NCBI GenBank assembly: GCA_015680685.1
Contig: MNCI01003413.1
Location: forward strand, 257,662-321,661
From: Gnetum montanum
Taxonomy: Eukaryota; Streptophyta; Gnetopsida; Gnetales; Gnetaceae
Direction: 5' to 3'
Length of the DNA stretch: 64,000 bases
A model generated the notes under the pieces. The model worked only from the letters and a program-made list of their open reading frames with translations. It did not search any database and was not told the DNA's origin. The translations under genes were made by a program, and so were the position numbers. Shown here piece after piece: positions 1 through 10,861 of this stretch. Numbering within the stretch: the first letter of the stretch is position 1; every line of letters starts with the position of its first letter.

Positions 1-2895
1 TTGCATCAATGTGTAGCTTTTGTCTAATTTTAACACTTAGAACCATATTGCAACCTTAACTTCCATGCATCCATGCTAGGGATTTCATGCCTAGCGTGGA
101 TACATGGCTCCATTTCACATAATCATTAAAATACAACTATTTTACCCTTTTTAACAACCAAAACCTACCTTTTCTAATCCCAGGTTTGTGAAAGTGGATG
201 AGACATTAACAAAGCTAGACACCATGGGTTTCCACACTAGGGTAATAGTGCCTAGTATGGAAGAAGAGTGTTAACACCTATCCCCACCCCTAGTACTAAT
301 CTAGCTCTACTTTGACCTTGAAGTGGACCCCACATGACCTAGAATCACTCTAAGCATTTCTAACAACCCTAAAACCTCACCTAACCAAGTGAAAATTGGT
401 CAAAACCTTGGGGGGAGGCTTCATCCATGCTGAGCCTCTTAGCCTTAGCATGGATGGATGAGGAGAAACCAAAAATAACCTAAATTGACTACCTTATGAC
501 CATTTCTCAAAGCCTAATGACCCCTAAACCCTATTGAAACCCTCTAGAGCTTTCAAATGATCTAAAAGTAGTTAAATATAACATTAAGCTACCATCCCCC
601 TCTCATCCACATTGGGTCCATCATGCCCAGTGTGGTAGAAAGGGGGCAGATTGCATGAGGCACTTAGAAGCCTCCAAACTAATGGATCTTGGTACCAAAC
701 ATCAACTATCAACACTAACCTCATAGGTTGACATGCATGATCAACTAGCTGTCAATATAGCCTAGATCTAACTTTCTTGGTTGGGATAGACCTCTTCCAT
801 GCTAAGCATCCTAGTACCACACATGGATGAAAGGTGAAAAGCCTAAAAACCTTCTCATAACCTTCAAAATGACTAGGTTATGATCTTAGACACTGATGAC
901 TAATACTAGTAACCCTGTAAACACTCATGCATAGCGTAATTTGACAATAAAAGCTAAAAGCCTTTCCCCCAATCTTCCACATTGAGAATGGAAGCCCCAA
1001 CATGGAAAAAATATGGGAAGACCAAAAATTCCTTAATAATCCTTGAAACAACTAAATTTTGACATTAGGTATCAACCATCAACACTAGAAACCTTAGAAG
1101 CCTACATGCATAACTAGAAATGATGGAAAATAGCAAAAATCAGGGTCCCTCAGTTCTTCCACACTAAGAAGAAAGACGTTAACTTTTTTGGGACTCCAAA
1201 ATAAACCTCCATAGACCTTGAAAAAACATTGAGAAGACCTATGTGTGTCCTACAACCTTGTTTACACATCTTCAAACCCTCAAGATTTTCAAAATTGATC
1301 ATAAGTGGCTAGAAAGCCTTTCCCCCCAATCTTCTACAATGATCATGGAAACCCTAGTGTGGAAAAAAGGGGGAAATCCTAAAAACCACTCATCAACCTT
1401 TAAAATGACCAAATTTTGATACCAAGCATTGGTATTCGACACTAGCAACCTCAAACACCTACATGCATGACTAAAAAAAATACAAAAAGCCAAGAATCGA
1501 CTTCCCCCTAGTCTTCCACACTAAGCATACTACTCTTAGGTTGAAAATAAGGGGGAAGCTCAAAAACCTTCTAGGAAAGCTTCAAACTAACCAACCATGA
1601 GCTCAAATCCTAATCCTTGACCCTGAAAACCATGGAGGCATGCATGAATAATTTATTGAGGCCAAAATTGGCCCAAATATAGGATTTATGGTTTTTTCAT
1701 GCTAAGGATCCCTTTTTCCATGCTGAGCATAATATCCCTAGCTTGGAAACTCAAGGAGGAACTTGTTTGAAGCCCCTAAACACCTTAGAGTGACATCAAA
1801 TGATCTTACATTCACTCTAAAACCCCGTTAGTAGCCATTGGAGCCTTCAAACCTTACGAAATTGATCCCATATGACCAAAATATGGTTGCCCCTAGTTTT
1901 CCACACTGAGCTCCCTTATCCCTAGTGTGGAAAAATAAGGAAAACTAAAAAACCACTTAGGAGTACTTCAAACTGCCAAATTTTGACATAGAGACAACCC
2001 TTAGCCTTAGCAACTCTGGAGACTGACATGCATGGATGATTGTGATTCAAATTATCTTAGATATCAGATTCTTGCTTCATCCATGCTAGGGAAGGTTCCT
2101 TCCATGCTGGGCAAAGTGGAAACAAGGAGGAAAAGCTACTTTTCCACTTTTGGTTATAAGATGACACTTCCAGAAGCTGAAGATCTACATCGAAGAAGCC
2201 TAGGACCTCATAGCCTCACGATTTTGCTTGTTTAACTTCATTTTAACCTTCAAAATGCATTTCCCCCATTCTTCCATGCTGGAGTAACTTCCTTAATGTG
2301 AAAATAAGGGGGAACACCTTAGATGCCCTAATAGCCTCTAAAACATGTTCAAAATTAGCCAAAATCTTGTAGAATCAAGGTCTATAGTCCTAGGGGCATG
2401 GAAACTTGGTTAAAGAACTTCTAAACCACTATGAATCAACAAAATAAGTGTTCCCTCATTCTTCAACATTGAGGATACCATGCTCAACATGGAAAAAATG
2501 AGGGAAGTCATTTCAACATGTTTTGACACTCAAAATCAACTCAAATTTTCTCAAAACGAAGCCAAAGGATGCACAGCTTCTAGATCTAGTTCCTAGCTAC
2601 TTTTTTTACCTCATTTGACTCTATTTCAACTAAGGTTTTGGTTTCCCACATTAGCCCTCCTTTCTTCCATGCTAGCCAACATGAAAACAAGGGGGAAGGC
2701 TCTAGAACCTACTTTTTGACCTTTACAAACCTCCGAAGCATCCAATTTTGATGGATCTGGCCTTACACTACCTTAGAAAGGTTCTAGAACCTTAATTTTA
2801 AACTTGTGAGCATCCCAAAACCTATTTTCCTTGGTTTCCATGCTGAGGATCACTATTTCCACATTGAGCCTAGTATGGAAGTCTCAAAATTCTTG
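1..2895. repeat. Degenerate ~185-bp tandem array with a hairpin in each unit
   Basis: About 16 diverged units are visible, with hairpin centres near 85, 248, 440, 622, 810, 990, 1168, 1347, 1529, 1725, 1915, 2102, 2288, 2478, 2672 and 2860. The spacing is 163-196 bp, mostly 178-194. Each core is an imperfect inverted repeat of the form TTCCCCC-A/T-rich-TTCCACACTAG, a short loop, then CTAGTGTGGAAAA-GGGGGAA. Clear examples are 64-80 with 90-107, and 1320-1341 with 1354-1375. Between hairpins the units share a body containing AAAACCTTC, CAAAATGACC, a run like ACACTAGCAACC and often ACATGCATGA. The left end runs off the window. I see no coding potential. It directly precedes a Tat-type pol remnant; Tat-type elements are known to carry tandem repeats in their untranslated parts, so it may be a satellite-like part of that element, but this link is inference. 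Confidence 0.8.
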
Positions 2896-3581
2896 ATTTT
2901 TGTGTTCAAATAGGGTAGAAACAACCCTGATTGATGCCCAAACTCACCTAATAGCCTTGTAGCCTCAAAACATGGTCCACTAAGGACTAAAACTAGCGAA
3001 ACCTAATCATTTTTATGTATATTAGTCAAATTTTACCATATATAGCATGTTTTGCTTAATTTTTTCCTTATTACGTAATATTTGGTTTGTTGTTGGACTA
3101 GTGTTGCATTGTTGATCTTATTGACCTTCTATAGCCTTTATATAGCCTCATATGTCTCATTATAACCTCATTTTTCTTTTTGACCTTTAAATGGTATTAA
3201 ATAGTGGGGTTTGACCTTCTTTGACCATCGTTTGACATCATGTAACCATGGTCTGCTAAGGCCTTAAATTAGCATCATAGTCCGCAAAGAATCTAAGCTA
3301 GCAAAATTGTGCCCTTTATTAATCATTTTTAGTCTTATTTCTTATATTTTCCCTTACTTGACCCTCATTTAATCCTTGTTGGCCTCTATTGCACTTTGTC
3401 AAATTGTCCTTAACTCATTAATAACCTTAGATGGCCTTGATTACATTAGATTTGCATGTGTTTGCATAATTTTATAGCATTTTAGCATTATTTATTCACT
3501 TTTACCCCGGTTCCACTTAATATGCTTTTGGTTGACATGTAGAATCAAAGTATGAGTACCTAAGAGCAAATCTACTTACCT
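2896..3581. other. Gene-free spacer before the Tat-type pol
   Basis: No open frame or recognised gene. The hairpin units fade out and are replaced by T-rich text with repeated words such as TTGACCTT and TAGCCTC. A motif like ATGGTCTGCTAAGGCCTTAAA followed by TAGC is seen near 2983 (diverged) and 3246, and again after the pol near 7096 and 7155. This suggests both flanks belong to the same element. Confidence 0.5.
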
Positions 3582-4480
3582 TTGTATCTACATGGGCCTC
3601 ATGGTGATGTTGAATGGTGTATCGACCCTAATTGCCTAGACCTTGAGCCTAAGAGTCTCATAGACCACATAGCCTCAATAAAGAAACCTCTAGAATGGCC
3701 TAAAAACCTAGTCAAAATCCTTGACTTAGAGGCAGGTAACATAATTGAAGACTCTCTAGTTGTGGTTCCCATCACAACACATAATCGTAAGGAGAAAACC
3801 CTTAAATTAAGTTCCTCACTAGAACCTCAATATGCTCAAGACATCACCAAGGTATTACAAAGTAACATTAAGGCCTTTGCCTAGTCATATGAAAATATGT
3901 TAGGCCTAGACCCATGTTTGGTCCAACACAACATCATACTAGATCCTATGATTAGACTAGTTAAGGAAAAAGTGTACAAGATTAGACTTGATTTGGCCTT
4001 AGCAGTTCGTGATGAAATCTTAAACTGCTACCAAGTAGGTTTCATTAGGGCTATCGATTATGCAGAATGGATGTCCAACATAGTGGTAGTCCCTAAGAAA
4101 AACAAGAGTATATGTATTTGCATTAATTTTTAAGATCTAAATAAATCAACCATCAAAGATGACTTTCCTTTGCCTAGTATTGATCAACTTATTGATACTA
4201 TAGCCAGACAGGCCTCATTGTCCTTTATGGATGGATTCTTAGGGTATAACCAAATTAGAATCAACCCAGAGCATCAACTCAGCATGACCTTCATGACCCC
4301 TTGGGGTGCTTTTTGTTATACCATGATGCCCTTTGGCCTTAAGAATGCCAATGTGACCTACCAATAAGCCATGACCTATATATTCAGCAATTACATGCTA
4401 GGTTTACTTAATGCTCAAGTAGATGACATAGTTGTTAAGTCTAAGATAATTAATGACCATGCTAATGACCCAGAAATTTG
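3582..4480 (+). pseudogene. Reverse transcriptase domain, Tat-type (dead)
   Basis: Translation gives the N-terminal linker (LVQHNIILDP), the fingers (SNIVVVPKKNK, ICINF), then DDFPLPSIDQLID, FMDGFLGYNQIRI and MPFGLKNA, all typical of plant Ty3/gypsy RT. The catalytic box that is normally Y-V-D-D reads Q-V-D-D here (near 4419-4430). Stop codons interrupt it at 3882, 4131 and about 4365, with TAG/TAA replacing sense codons. There is no frame shift across most of the domain, so decay is mainly by substitution. It cannot encode a functional polymerase. Confidence 0.85.
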
Positions 4481-5120
4481 TGCTTAAATGATGCCTCAAG
4501 TACAAGCTTAGGCTCAATCCTAATAAATGAATCTTTGGTGTCAAGACTAGAAAGATGCTTGACTTTGTAGTCTTTGAAGCAGGGATACATGTTGATCTTA
4601 ATAAGGTTAAGGCCATATACAAATTAGTAGCACCTACCAATCTTAAGGAGCTTCAGGAATTACAAGTCAAATTGCAATTTATTCATAGGTTTATCAACAA
4701 GCTTACAAATAAGTTACAACCCATGCAACATTTTCTGAAGAAAGGAGCTCACTATGAGTGGATGGATCAATGCTAAAAGGCCTTTGAAAACCTTAAGCAA
4801 GAGTTGACATAACTATTGATAGTCTATCCTTTACAAGAGGGTAAACTATTGATAGTTTATCCTCTGCAAGAGGGTAAACTATTTTACATTTATCTTGCCA
4901 TCTCTAATACATCCATTGTCTCTCTACTCTATTAGAAACATGATTATGGAGCAAAAATACCTATATACTACCTTAGCCATGCGTTAGTTGCCCATGGACC
5001 CGATACATTGAAGTGGAGAAGTATTATTTAGCACTAGTCTTCTCCTTGAAGAAGTGGAGACACTATCTCTTCATAAGCGAAGTCAATGTCATTTGCAAGG
5101 ACAACATCCTTAGAGCCATA
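4481..5120 (+). pseudogene. RT connection and first RNase H domain (dead)
   Basis: It continues the RT frame with VVFEAGIHVDLNKVKAI (the thumb/connection region), FINKLTNKLQPM, then an RNase H start with YLAISNTSIVS and IPIYYLSHALVAHGP. A 33-bp stretch (4812-4844) is repeated head to tail at 4845-4877, duplicating eleven residues (LLIVYPLQEGK) without changing frame. Past about 5010 the frame is lost. Stops occur at 4774 and 4810 and later. Homology is by recognition of the family pattern only. Confidence 0.7.
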
Positions 5121-5324
5121 ATGACTAACATCTATGAAAGTAGCCCTATAGCTTGATGGAAAGCCATAACTACAAAATTTAACCTTCATTATGTCTTTTA
5201 ATCCTCAACAAAAGGTCAAACTATAGCTATACAACTCATAGTTTCGCCTATTAATGACCAAGCAACCATAGATTTTGAATTCCATGATGAGCATATTAAC
5301 CCCATTAGCCAAGTGCTTGAGGGT

Positions 5325-5710
5325 TATGAAGCAATCATGCACTTTGATGGAGCCTCAACTGCCCATGGGATTAGTGTTGCTACCATCATAACATTCCCAT
5401 TTGATGAAATATAATCCTTCACCTACCATTTTGAGTTCCCATGTACCAAAAACATAGTAGAGTATGAACATTTGATTAGAGGGATGATGGTAGCCCATGA
5501 CCTAGGCATTAGATGCTTAATGATCAAAGGCAATTCACCACTTGTGGTTAACCAAGTAACTGAAGTCTATGCATGTAAAGCCAAACACTTACAACCATGT
5601 TGTGACCTAGGAAAGCAATTATTATAACAATTCATAAACATTGATATCCAACACATGCCCCAAAACAAGAATAGTATAGCCAATGCAACTGCAACATTAA
5701 CCCTTAGTGT
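5325..5710 (+). pseudogene. Second, archaeal-type RNase H domain (dead)
   Basis: The translation reads MHFDGASTAHGI, then HFEFPCTKNIVEYEHLIRGMMVAHDLGI, IKGNSPLVVNQV and HMPQNKNSIANATATL. This is the plant Tat-type aRNH pattern: D in FDGA, E in EYE, a G-(D/N)-S box where the usual Asp is Asn here, and the final N-x-x-A-(D/N)-A box with Asn. Two catalytic Asp positions therefore appear replaced by Asn, in addition to stops near 5413 and 5625. Its place between RNase H and integrase supports the Tat assignment of the whole element. Confidence 0.8.
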
Positions 5711-6228
5711 GACGGCATATGTGTTTAGTAAGTTGTCCACCATAACTATGGACTGTGCTACTCCCATCACATAGAACACTGAAGATACCTTTGTAGCCAT
5801 CATTCATACTGCTCTTCCAGGGAGTGGTATAAAGATATAAAATTTTACCTTATGCATGGAAAATCTTTGCAAGGCCTAACTACTACTCAAAAGGATGTTG
5901 TATGCAAGTTATCAAAGTAGTATGTCATTATAGGTGATAACAAATTAAATTGACAATCCTATGATGACATACTTCTAAATTGCTTAGGTAAAACCAAAGC
6001 CAGAATAGTCCCAAAGGAGGTTCAAAAGGGTGTTTATGGAGAACATTAAGATCTAGAGCCATGGACACTAAAATTAGGTAGTTATGCTACTATTGGCCCC
6101 ATATGGAAAATGACTACCTATAGAAAGTTAAGCGGTGTGACAAACACCAATGATATAGTAACCTTATACATCTATCACCAACTAAGCTACATACCAATCA
6201 AATAACATTGTTGTTTCAATGATGGGGG

Positions 6229-7062
6229 TTGGATATCATTGGACCCATAACTTCTAAGTCTTCCATAGGAAATAACTTCATCATCATCATAACCAAATAC
6301 TTTACAAAGTGGGTTGAAGCTATTCTCCTTAGAAAGACATTTGATCAAGTTTGCAAATTCATCCTAGATAACATTGTATCCCATTTTGACATACCCATGA
6401 TCATAGTTACAAAGAATTTTCCATAAATTAGTATCCATGAAACAAAATATTTCTCTCAAAACTTAGGCATTAAGCATTCTTTCTCATTTCCTCATTACCC
6501 TCAAGCTAATGGATAAGTAGAAGCAAGCAATAAGACCATCATCAACTTACTTAAAAAGATGATCAACAACAACAAACACAAGTGGCAAGAGTAGCTTGTT
6601 TATGCACTATGGGTGTACAGAACAACCTATAGCATGTCAACTAGTATGACCTCTTATAGCTTGGTTTATGGTTCTAAAGTTTTTTTACCTCTTGAATTTC
6701 AGGTGCCATCACTCCGAGTAGCCTTGACTGACTTCATCAATGATAAGTAGAGCAAGGATTTGTAGACAATGGCCTTGGACTCAATAGAGAAGCAACATAT
6801 GTAAGTGCTTGCTCACATAAAAAACTATTAAGAGAGGAAAAAGTGATAACATCATAATAACTTGATCATGCACAAGATCAAAGAAGGTGACTTGGTTCTT
6901 AAATTCATCTACAAGCATGCAAACAAATTCTTAGCCAATTGGAAAGAATCCTTCCTTGTCATTAGAGCATATGGAAATGGTGCATTAAAAATAGCCAACA
7001 TGGATGGGAATGATCTAGAAAATCTAGTCAATCACTCCTATCTAAATCCATACTACATGTAG
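6229..7062 (+). pseudogene. Integrase core and C-terminal domain, Tat-type (dead)
   Basis: The core is seen as DIIGPITSKSSIGNNFIIIITKYFTKWVEAI (first catalytic Asp), a broken middle around 6410-6440 where the second Asp box should lie, and HYPQANG-stop-VEASNKT (third acidic box; the stop replaces Gln). ALWVYRTT and TSYSLVYG follow. The C-terminal domain at 6862-7062 reads KIKEGDLVLK, FLANWKESFLVIRAYGNGALKIANMDG, a GPY/F-like module. There is a stop at 6424 and more near 6510 and 6592. No chromodomain is seen. Confidence 0.8.
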
Positions 7063-8859
7063 CCAAAAAATCATTGACAAGTGAGCCTACTTTCAATGGT
7101 CTGCTATGACCTTAAACTAGCAACACGATTTGTCAGGGCCTTAAACTGGTACCATGGCCTACCATAGCCTTAAACTAGAAACTTTGGTGACTTGGATAGC
7201 TTGATTTTCATATGCATTATAGCATTATAATATGCAATGGTATTTTGTATTCTTTTTCAGTGCCTCTTGGGTCAATCCTCCAAACACCAATAAAGAGGGG
7301 CCATTGAAACACTACAAAAAAAAATCATGTTATAGTCAATTTTCATCATGTAGCTTTCACCCCATGAAACCCAAGGAAAAATTTCATTATAATTGTGAAT
7401 ATTATAATCCAAAGTGTGAAATTTCACATATTTTATACTTTTGGAGATAAAAATGCCTCACAAGTAGTCAAACCCTCATTCCCCAAGTGAAAAAAGTCAC
7501 CTAGTGTCTATATTTGGGCTTGGGAGGCTCAAAATGCCTTTTGGAATGCCAAAAGGGTAATTTAATGGGTTTTATGGGGGGTATATACTTTTCTATGCTA
7601 GAAACACATGTAGGGGGTAAATTTCACCTATCCTCGATGTAGAAGGATGTGNAACATGTAGGGGGTAAATTTCACCTATCCTCGATGTAGAAGGATGTGG
7701 GTTTTGAAAACTTTCTTCCTTTAGCATGAAGACTACATGCATAACCTAGAAACCTTTCCCCTTCAACATGGAAGTTTCCCCCAATGTGGAGTCATCACCC
7801 CTAATGTTAAAAATTGCATTCCTTAGCATGAAAGCCACAATAACTAGATTTTAACTTTTCATGCACTTCAACATTGACCAGCCACTTCAACAAGCATGGT
7901 GGAGAGCTCAACGTGGAAGATTCATCTCTAACATGAAAGGTGTACTTTGGTTCCTATTTATAATAAATGGAATGGCCATGGGGGAAGGTGCTTACTATGT
8001 ATAGTAATCCCCTCCCCCCAAATCGGGGCACCCATGTCACTTGAATGAGGTAGAAATTGATAGTCAATTTATAACCATTTTTCAGCCCCATTTACAGGTT
8101 CAACATTTTTGGCAATTACACATACCTTGGTAATGAAGAAATTTCAATAGGTTCTATTTTTTGGCACTTGAATACATTGAGCATACATACATTCTCCAAG
8201 CAATAATTTCACACTCAGGGCATTCTCAAGCACTTAAGAGATCTTACAATATCCCATGTTTGCATTCTCTTGAATCCCAACATGGAAGCACTATCACCTT
8301 AAGATTTGTGGATCTTTGGTGTCAACACTAAACTTATGGGATTCCAAAACCTCAATGTGGAGCAATCTAGCATCCAAATTTTCCATTTTTCTCATCCTCT
8401 AGTAGTAGGAAATGTTGCAAATCTAAGATTGTAGCACCAAACGTTTGATAGCATCAAGAGTGGTAAGACATTCAAATTGTGAAGTTGACAACATTGACTT
8501 AAATGGACCCTAAACCCCCAACCAAGTGAACCCCCTAGTGCCCATTTAGAAACCATTTGTATACATTTCTCTATCTTTTTCTTTATTTTTTCTCAATAAA
8601 GATTTAAGTTTTTTATTTTATGTATAAAAATATATTTGTTTATCTTCTATGCATTATTCAGATCAATTATTAGTCTTTTCATTCCACTTCATTGCATTGT
8701 TTTGCAAACCCCCAAAGTCCTTGGTTGATCTATTAGACTAGCCAAGGTGCCTTGAATCCCATTTTTTGTGGAGGCCCTAGTGATTCATGGGTTGAGAAAC
8801 TGTTGTGTATCAGATATCCATTTGATTTTTTCCAATGGTTAAATTTTTTGGTCATAATA
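7063..8859. other. Gene-free 3' flank of the Tat-type element
   Basis: No gene is recognised. Up to about 7950 the text reuses words of the array at 1-2895 (TTTCCCC, TTCAACATGGAAG, CCCAATGTGG, TACATGCATAACC), so the two flanks of the pol are related. ATGGGGGAAGG at about 7979 followed by TGCTTACTATG is a possible polypurine tract and LTR start. CAATAAAG near 8593 is a possible polyadenylation signal. No matching second LTR is present, so the LTR idea stays unproven. The sequence joins element D at about 8860. Confidence 0.4.
7606..7699. other. Single-N contig join with a 46-bp duplicated end
   Basis: The 46 bases at 7606-7651 are repeated exactly at 7654-7699, separated by one N at 7652. The same pattern (exact overlap plus a single N) recurs at 16503-16621. 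This is what an assembler leaves when two contig ends overlap but are not merged, so the duplication should not be read as biology. Confidence 0.85.
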
Positions 8860-10283
8860 GGCTAGTATGGGAACATCCCAAGGATAGGGCATTGTAGGGA
8901 AAAACACATTCACATTGATGAACTAGGCTACAAATTTCTTTCCTTTAATGTCAAACACTTTGATAGCATTCTACAACTCCTAGTAGTCATTCAATCTCCT
9001 AGCCATGTTCTTAGCTATTGATCTCTAATAAGTGAAGTGCTTCTTAAGAGAATTGAGTTTTGCATTTATTGTTTCAAGATTTTATTTAGTCTCTTTATGA
9101 TGCTTGAACTTAACCTTGTACAACAGGTATGGGTTGGCCACTAGCTTTTCCAAATTTGACTGTGGCCTGTCAACAATTAACATTGTGAATTTTGTATAGA
9201 AATGTTTGGTGAGCTCCATGTATTTGGTCATTTCTTTGATTTATAGCTCCTTGAGGTAGATTTCAAGTTTATTTTATGTGTTAAATACATCAAATATGGG
9301 TTATCGTATATCACCTACTTGTTGGAGCTGTTAGAGGACCTCATTCATCTTTGCTTTCATCAATTTGATTTCTTTTTTTGTTAATCTCCTTCTACAAATC
9401 AACTTGGTCCTATAGTGATTCTTAACTCATTTGAATTTCAAGCCCTTGTTCTTCCAAGTGGTAATTTTGATTGCGGATCCCTGGTGAGGGTACAAACCTC
9501 CTCCATCAAGAGATTATGGTTCTTGGTTGCCAACCTCCTTAGATCCATTATCACCTTGGTAAGCTACTCCTACTACTATCGCATGTATTAGATCATTTTT
9601 TCTTTTTAAAGCTCAACAGTATGCAAGTGATGATTTTCCTTACTTAGATTTGCATTCTCCTAGTAAACCTCCAACAAGTTCTTCTAAATGTTGTAGATAG
9701 TTCCATTAGCCAAGGACTTGTCAAAGATCATCAACTCCTTTGCATACTTAACATCTTAGAGTTTGGACTGAAGCTACTAGAAAACTTCATCCCTAGTCAT
9801 TGCTTGGCTAAGTATTGTGGGATCAGTAAGATAAGCTCTAAGTTCACTGACCTCCATAGCCAAGCACTAATTTTTAGCTCTGGTTATTTCAAGTTGAGCT
9901 TCTGCAATGATGCACTTGCCCCTTGCCTCCAACAATGCTAACTAGGTAGTAGAGATATCATCCAAAAGGTCAAAGACCTCTGAAATCGATTGTCAGGTTC
10001 CCACTACTTGTTCCAATAACTCCTCATACTAGGTTGTGCTAAGTCTCCCACTTCATGCTCCTATAGACATTTTCACATCTCTAAGTGTAGCAATATCAAG
10101 TATCGATGTTGCAAGAACATTTAGGGCCTCACCCACTCAATTTACCACCACCTCAACTATTGTTTCCTATACTTGGTGTTGCATCACAAAGATAGTCATC
10201 CAATCACCCTCCTCCAAGCATACCAAGAAGGTAGCAGCATTTCTAGAGATTTTTGGGAACTAGTGCTATTTTGGAATAAATAC
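8860..10283 (-). pseudogene. Element D ORF3, coiled-coil C-terminal part (dead)
   Basis: On the minus strand the translation shows EELLEQVVGT, EVFDLLDDISTT, ALLEARGKCIIAEAQLEITRA, MEVSELRAYLTDPTIL and, near 8935-8870, FVA-stop-FINV with PYPWDVPILA. These match the element C ORF3 at 62364-63560 (for example DVFDLLDNITTT and PCPWEVLVPA) residue for residue over long stretches. It has many stops, a large share at former Gln codons. The protein family is unknown to me. The visible pattern is long helices with heptad-like spacing of L, I, V and A. The N-terminal part lies beyond the inserted A2 element at 24961-25946. Confidence 0.75.
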
Positions 10284-10847
10284 TATCACATCCCCATTTC
10301 CAAACGATGTTGCAACCTAATGAAGATGGTGAATTTTCATAATAAGTATTATTGTTATCTTAACAAGACCTAAAAGGATAGTTGTGATTAAGAACGAAAA
10401 AGCATGTTGTAATAACAAATGTGTCTCTTAAGGTAACCTTTGGGGGCTTGAACTAAGGCATTTACACCAAGGATTAGAGGTTGTTCTAGCATGGAGTGGG
10501 AAAGCTGGTACAAGAAAGTCATGAAAAGCAAGGTGAAGTGGGACAAGAAGTGGATTGGCCATTCCTTTTGGCCAAGTTATAGGCTTAACCATGGTGGCAA
10601 TGCTAGATTGCCTCTAAGGAAATAGATGCCAAAGGAAGAAAACCCAAAGGAACACTCTTAGAGCACTCTATCCCATATTAATAAAGCATTCTTTTCTTTT
10701 TCTTTCATCATTTTTACTATTATTTCCTTTATACATAATGTTGAATATCACATATATTTTACACTTGGTATATTTTCTTTGTATGTATAATGTCTACTAT
10801 ATCGTATATTTGATGTTTGCCATGACATTCAAAGATGAGATATCACA
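10284..10847 (+). repeat. Element A2 left (5') LTR
   Basis: It aligns along its length with 15391-15836 plus 24868-24960, with scattered substitutions and a roughly 23-base gap near 10375. It holds TTAATAAAGCATTC (10678-10691), a possible polyadenylation signal. It ends GATATCACA, directly before the primer-binding site. The expected TG start reads TA, one substitution from the usual LTR end. Confidence 0.8.
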
Positions 10848-10849
10848 AT

Positions 10850-10861
10850 TGGTATTGTAGC
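10850..10861 (+). other. Element A2 primer-binding site, initiator-Met tRNA-like
   Basis: TGGTATTGTAGC lies two bases after the LTR end. The common plant primer-binding site for initiator tRNA-Met begins TGGTATCAGAGC, so nine of twelve bases agree. Its position fixes the strand of A2 as plus. Confidence 0.55.

Larger units (their letters stand above)
3582..7062 (+). mobile_element. Tat-type Ty3/gypsy retrotransposon pol remnant (dual RNase H)
   Basis: One strand carries, in order, reverse transcriptase, its RNase H, a second archaeal-type RNase H, the integrase core and the integrase C-terminal domain. The second RNase H between RT-RNH and integrase is a hallmark of the Tat lineage of plant Ty3/gypsy elements. 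Gag and protease are not recognisable upstream, where a hairpin array sits instead. Many in-frame stops and several frame changes show it is long dead. LTRs could not be defined. A purine-rich stretch near 7978-7990 followed by TG could be a polypurine tract and 3' LTR start, but no second LTR copy is in the window to confirm it. Confidence 0.85.

Noticed and set aside
1-2895. Evenly spaced repeats that superficially resemble a CRISPR array
   Set aside because: Units are ~185 bp, strongly diverged, and the setting is a plant nuclear genome.
7978-8815. 3' LTR of the Tat-type element
   Set aside because: A polypurine-like tract and TG...CA ends can be drawn, but there is no second copy or target duplication to support it.
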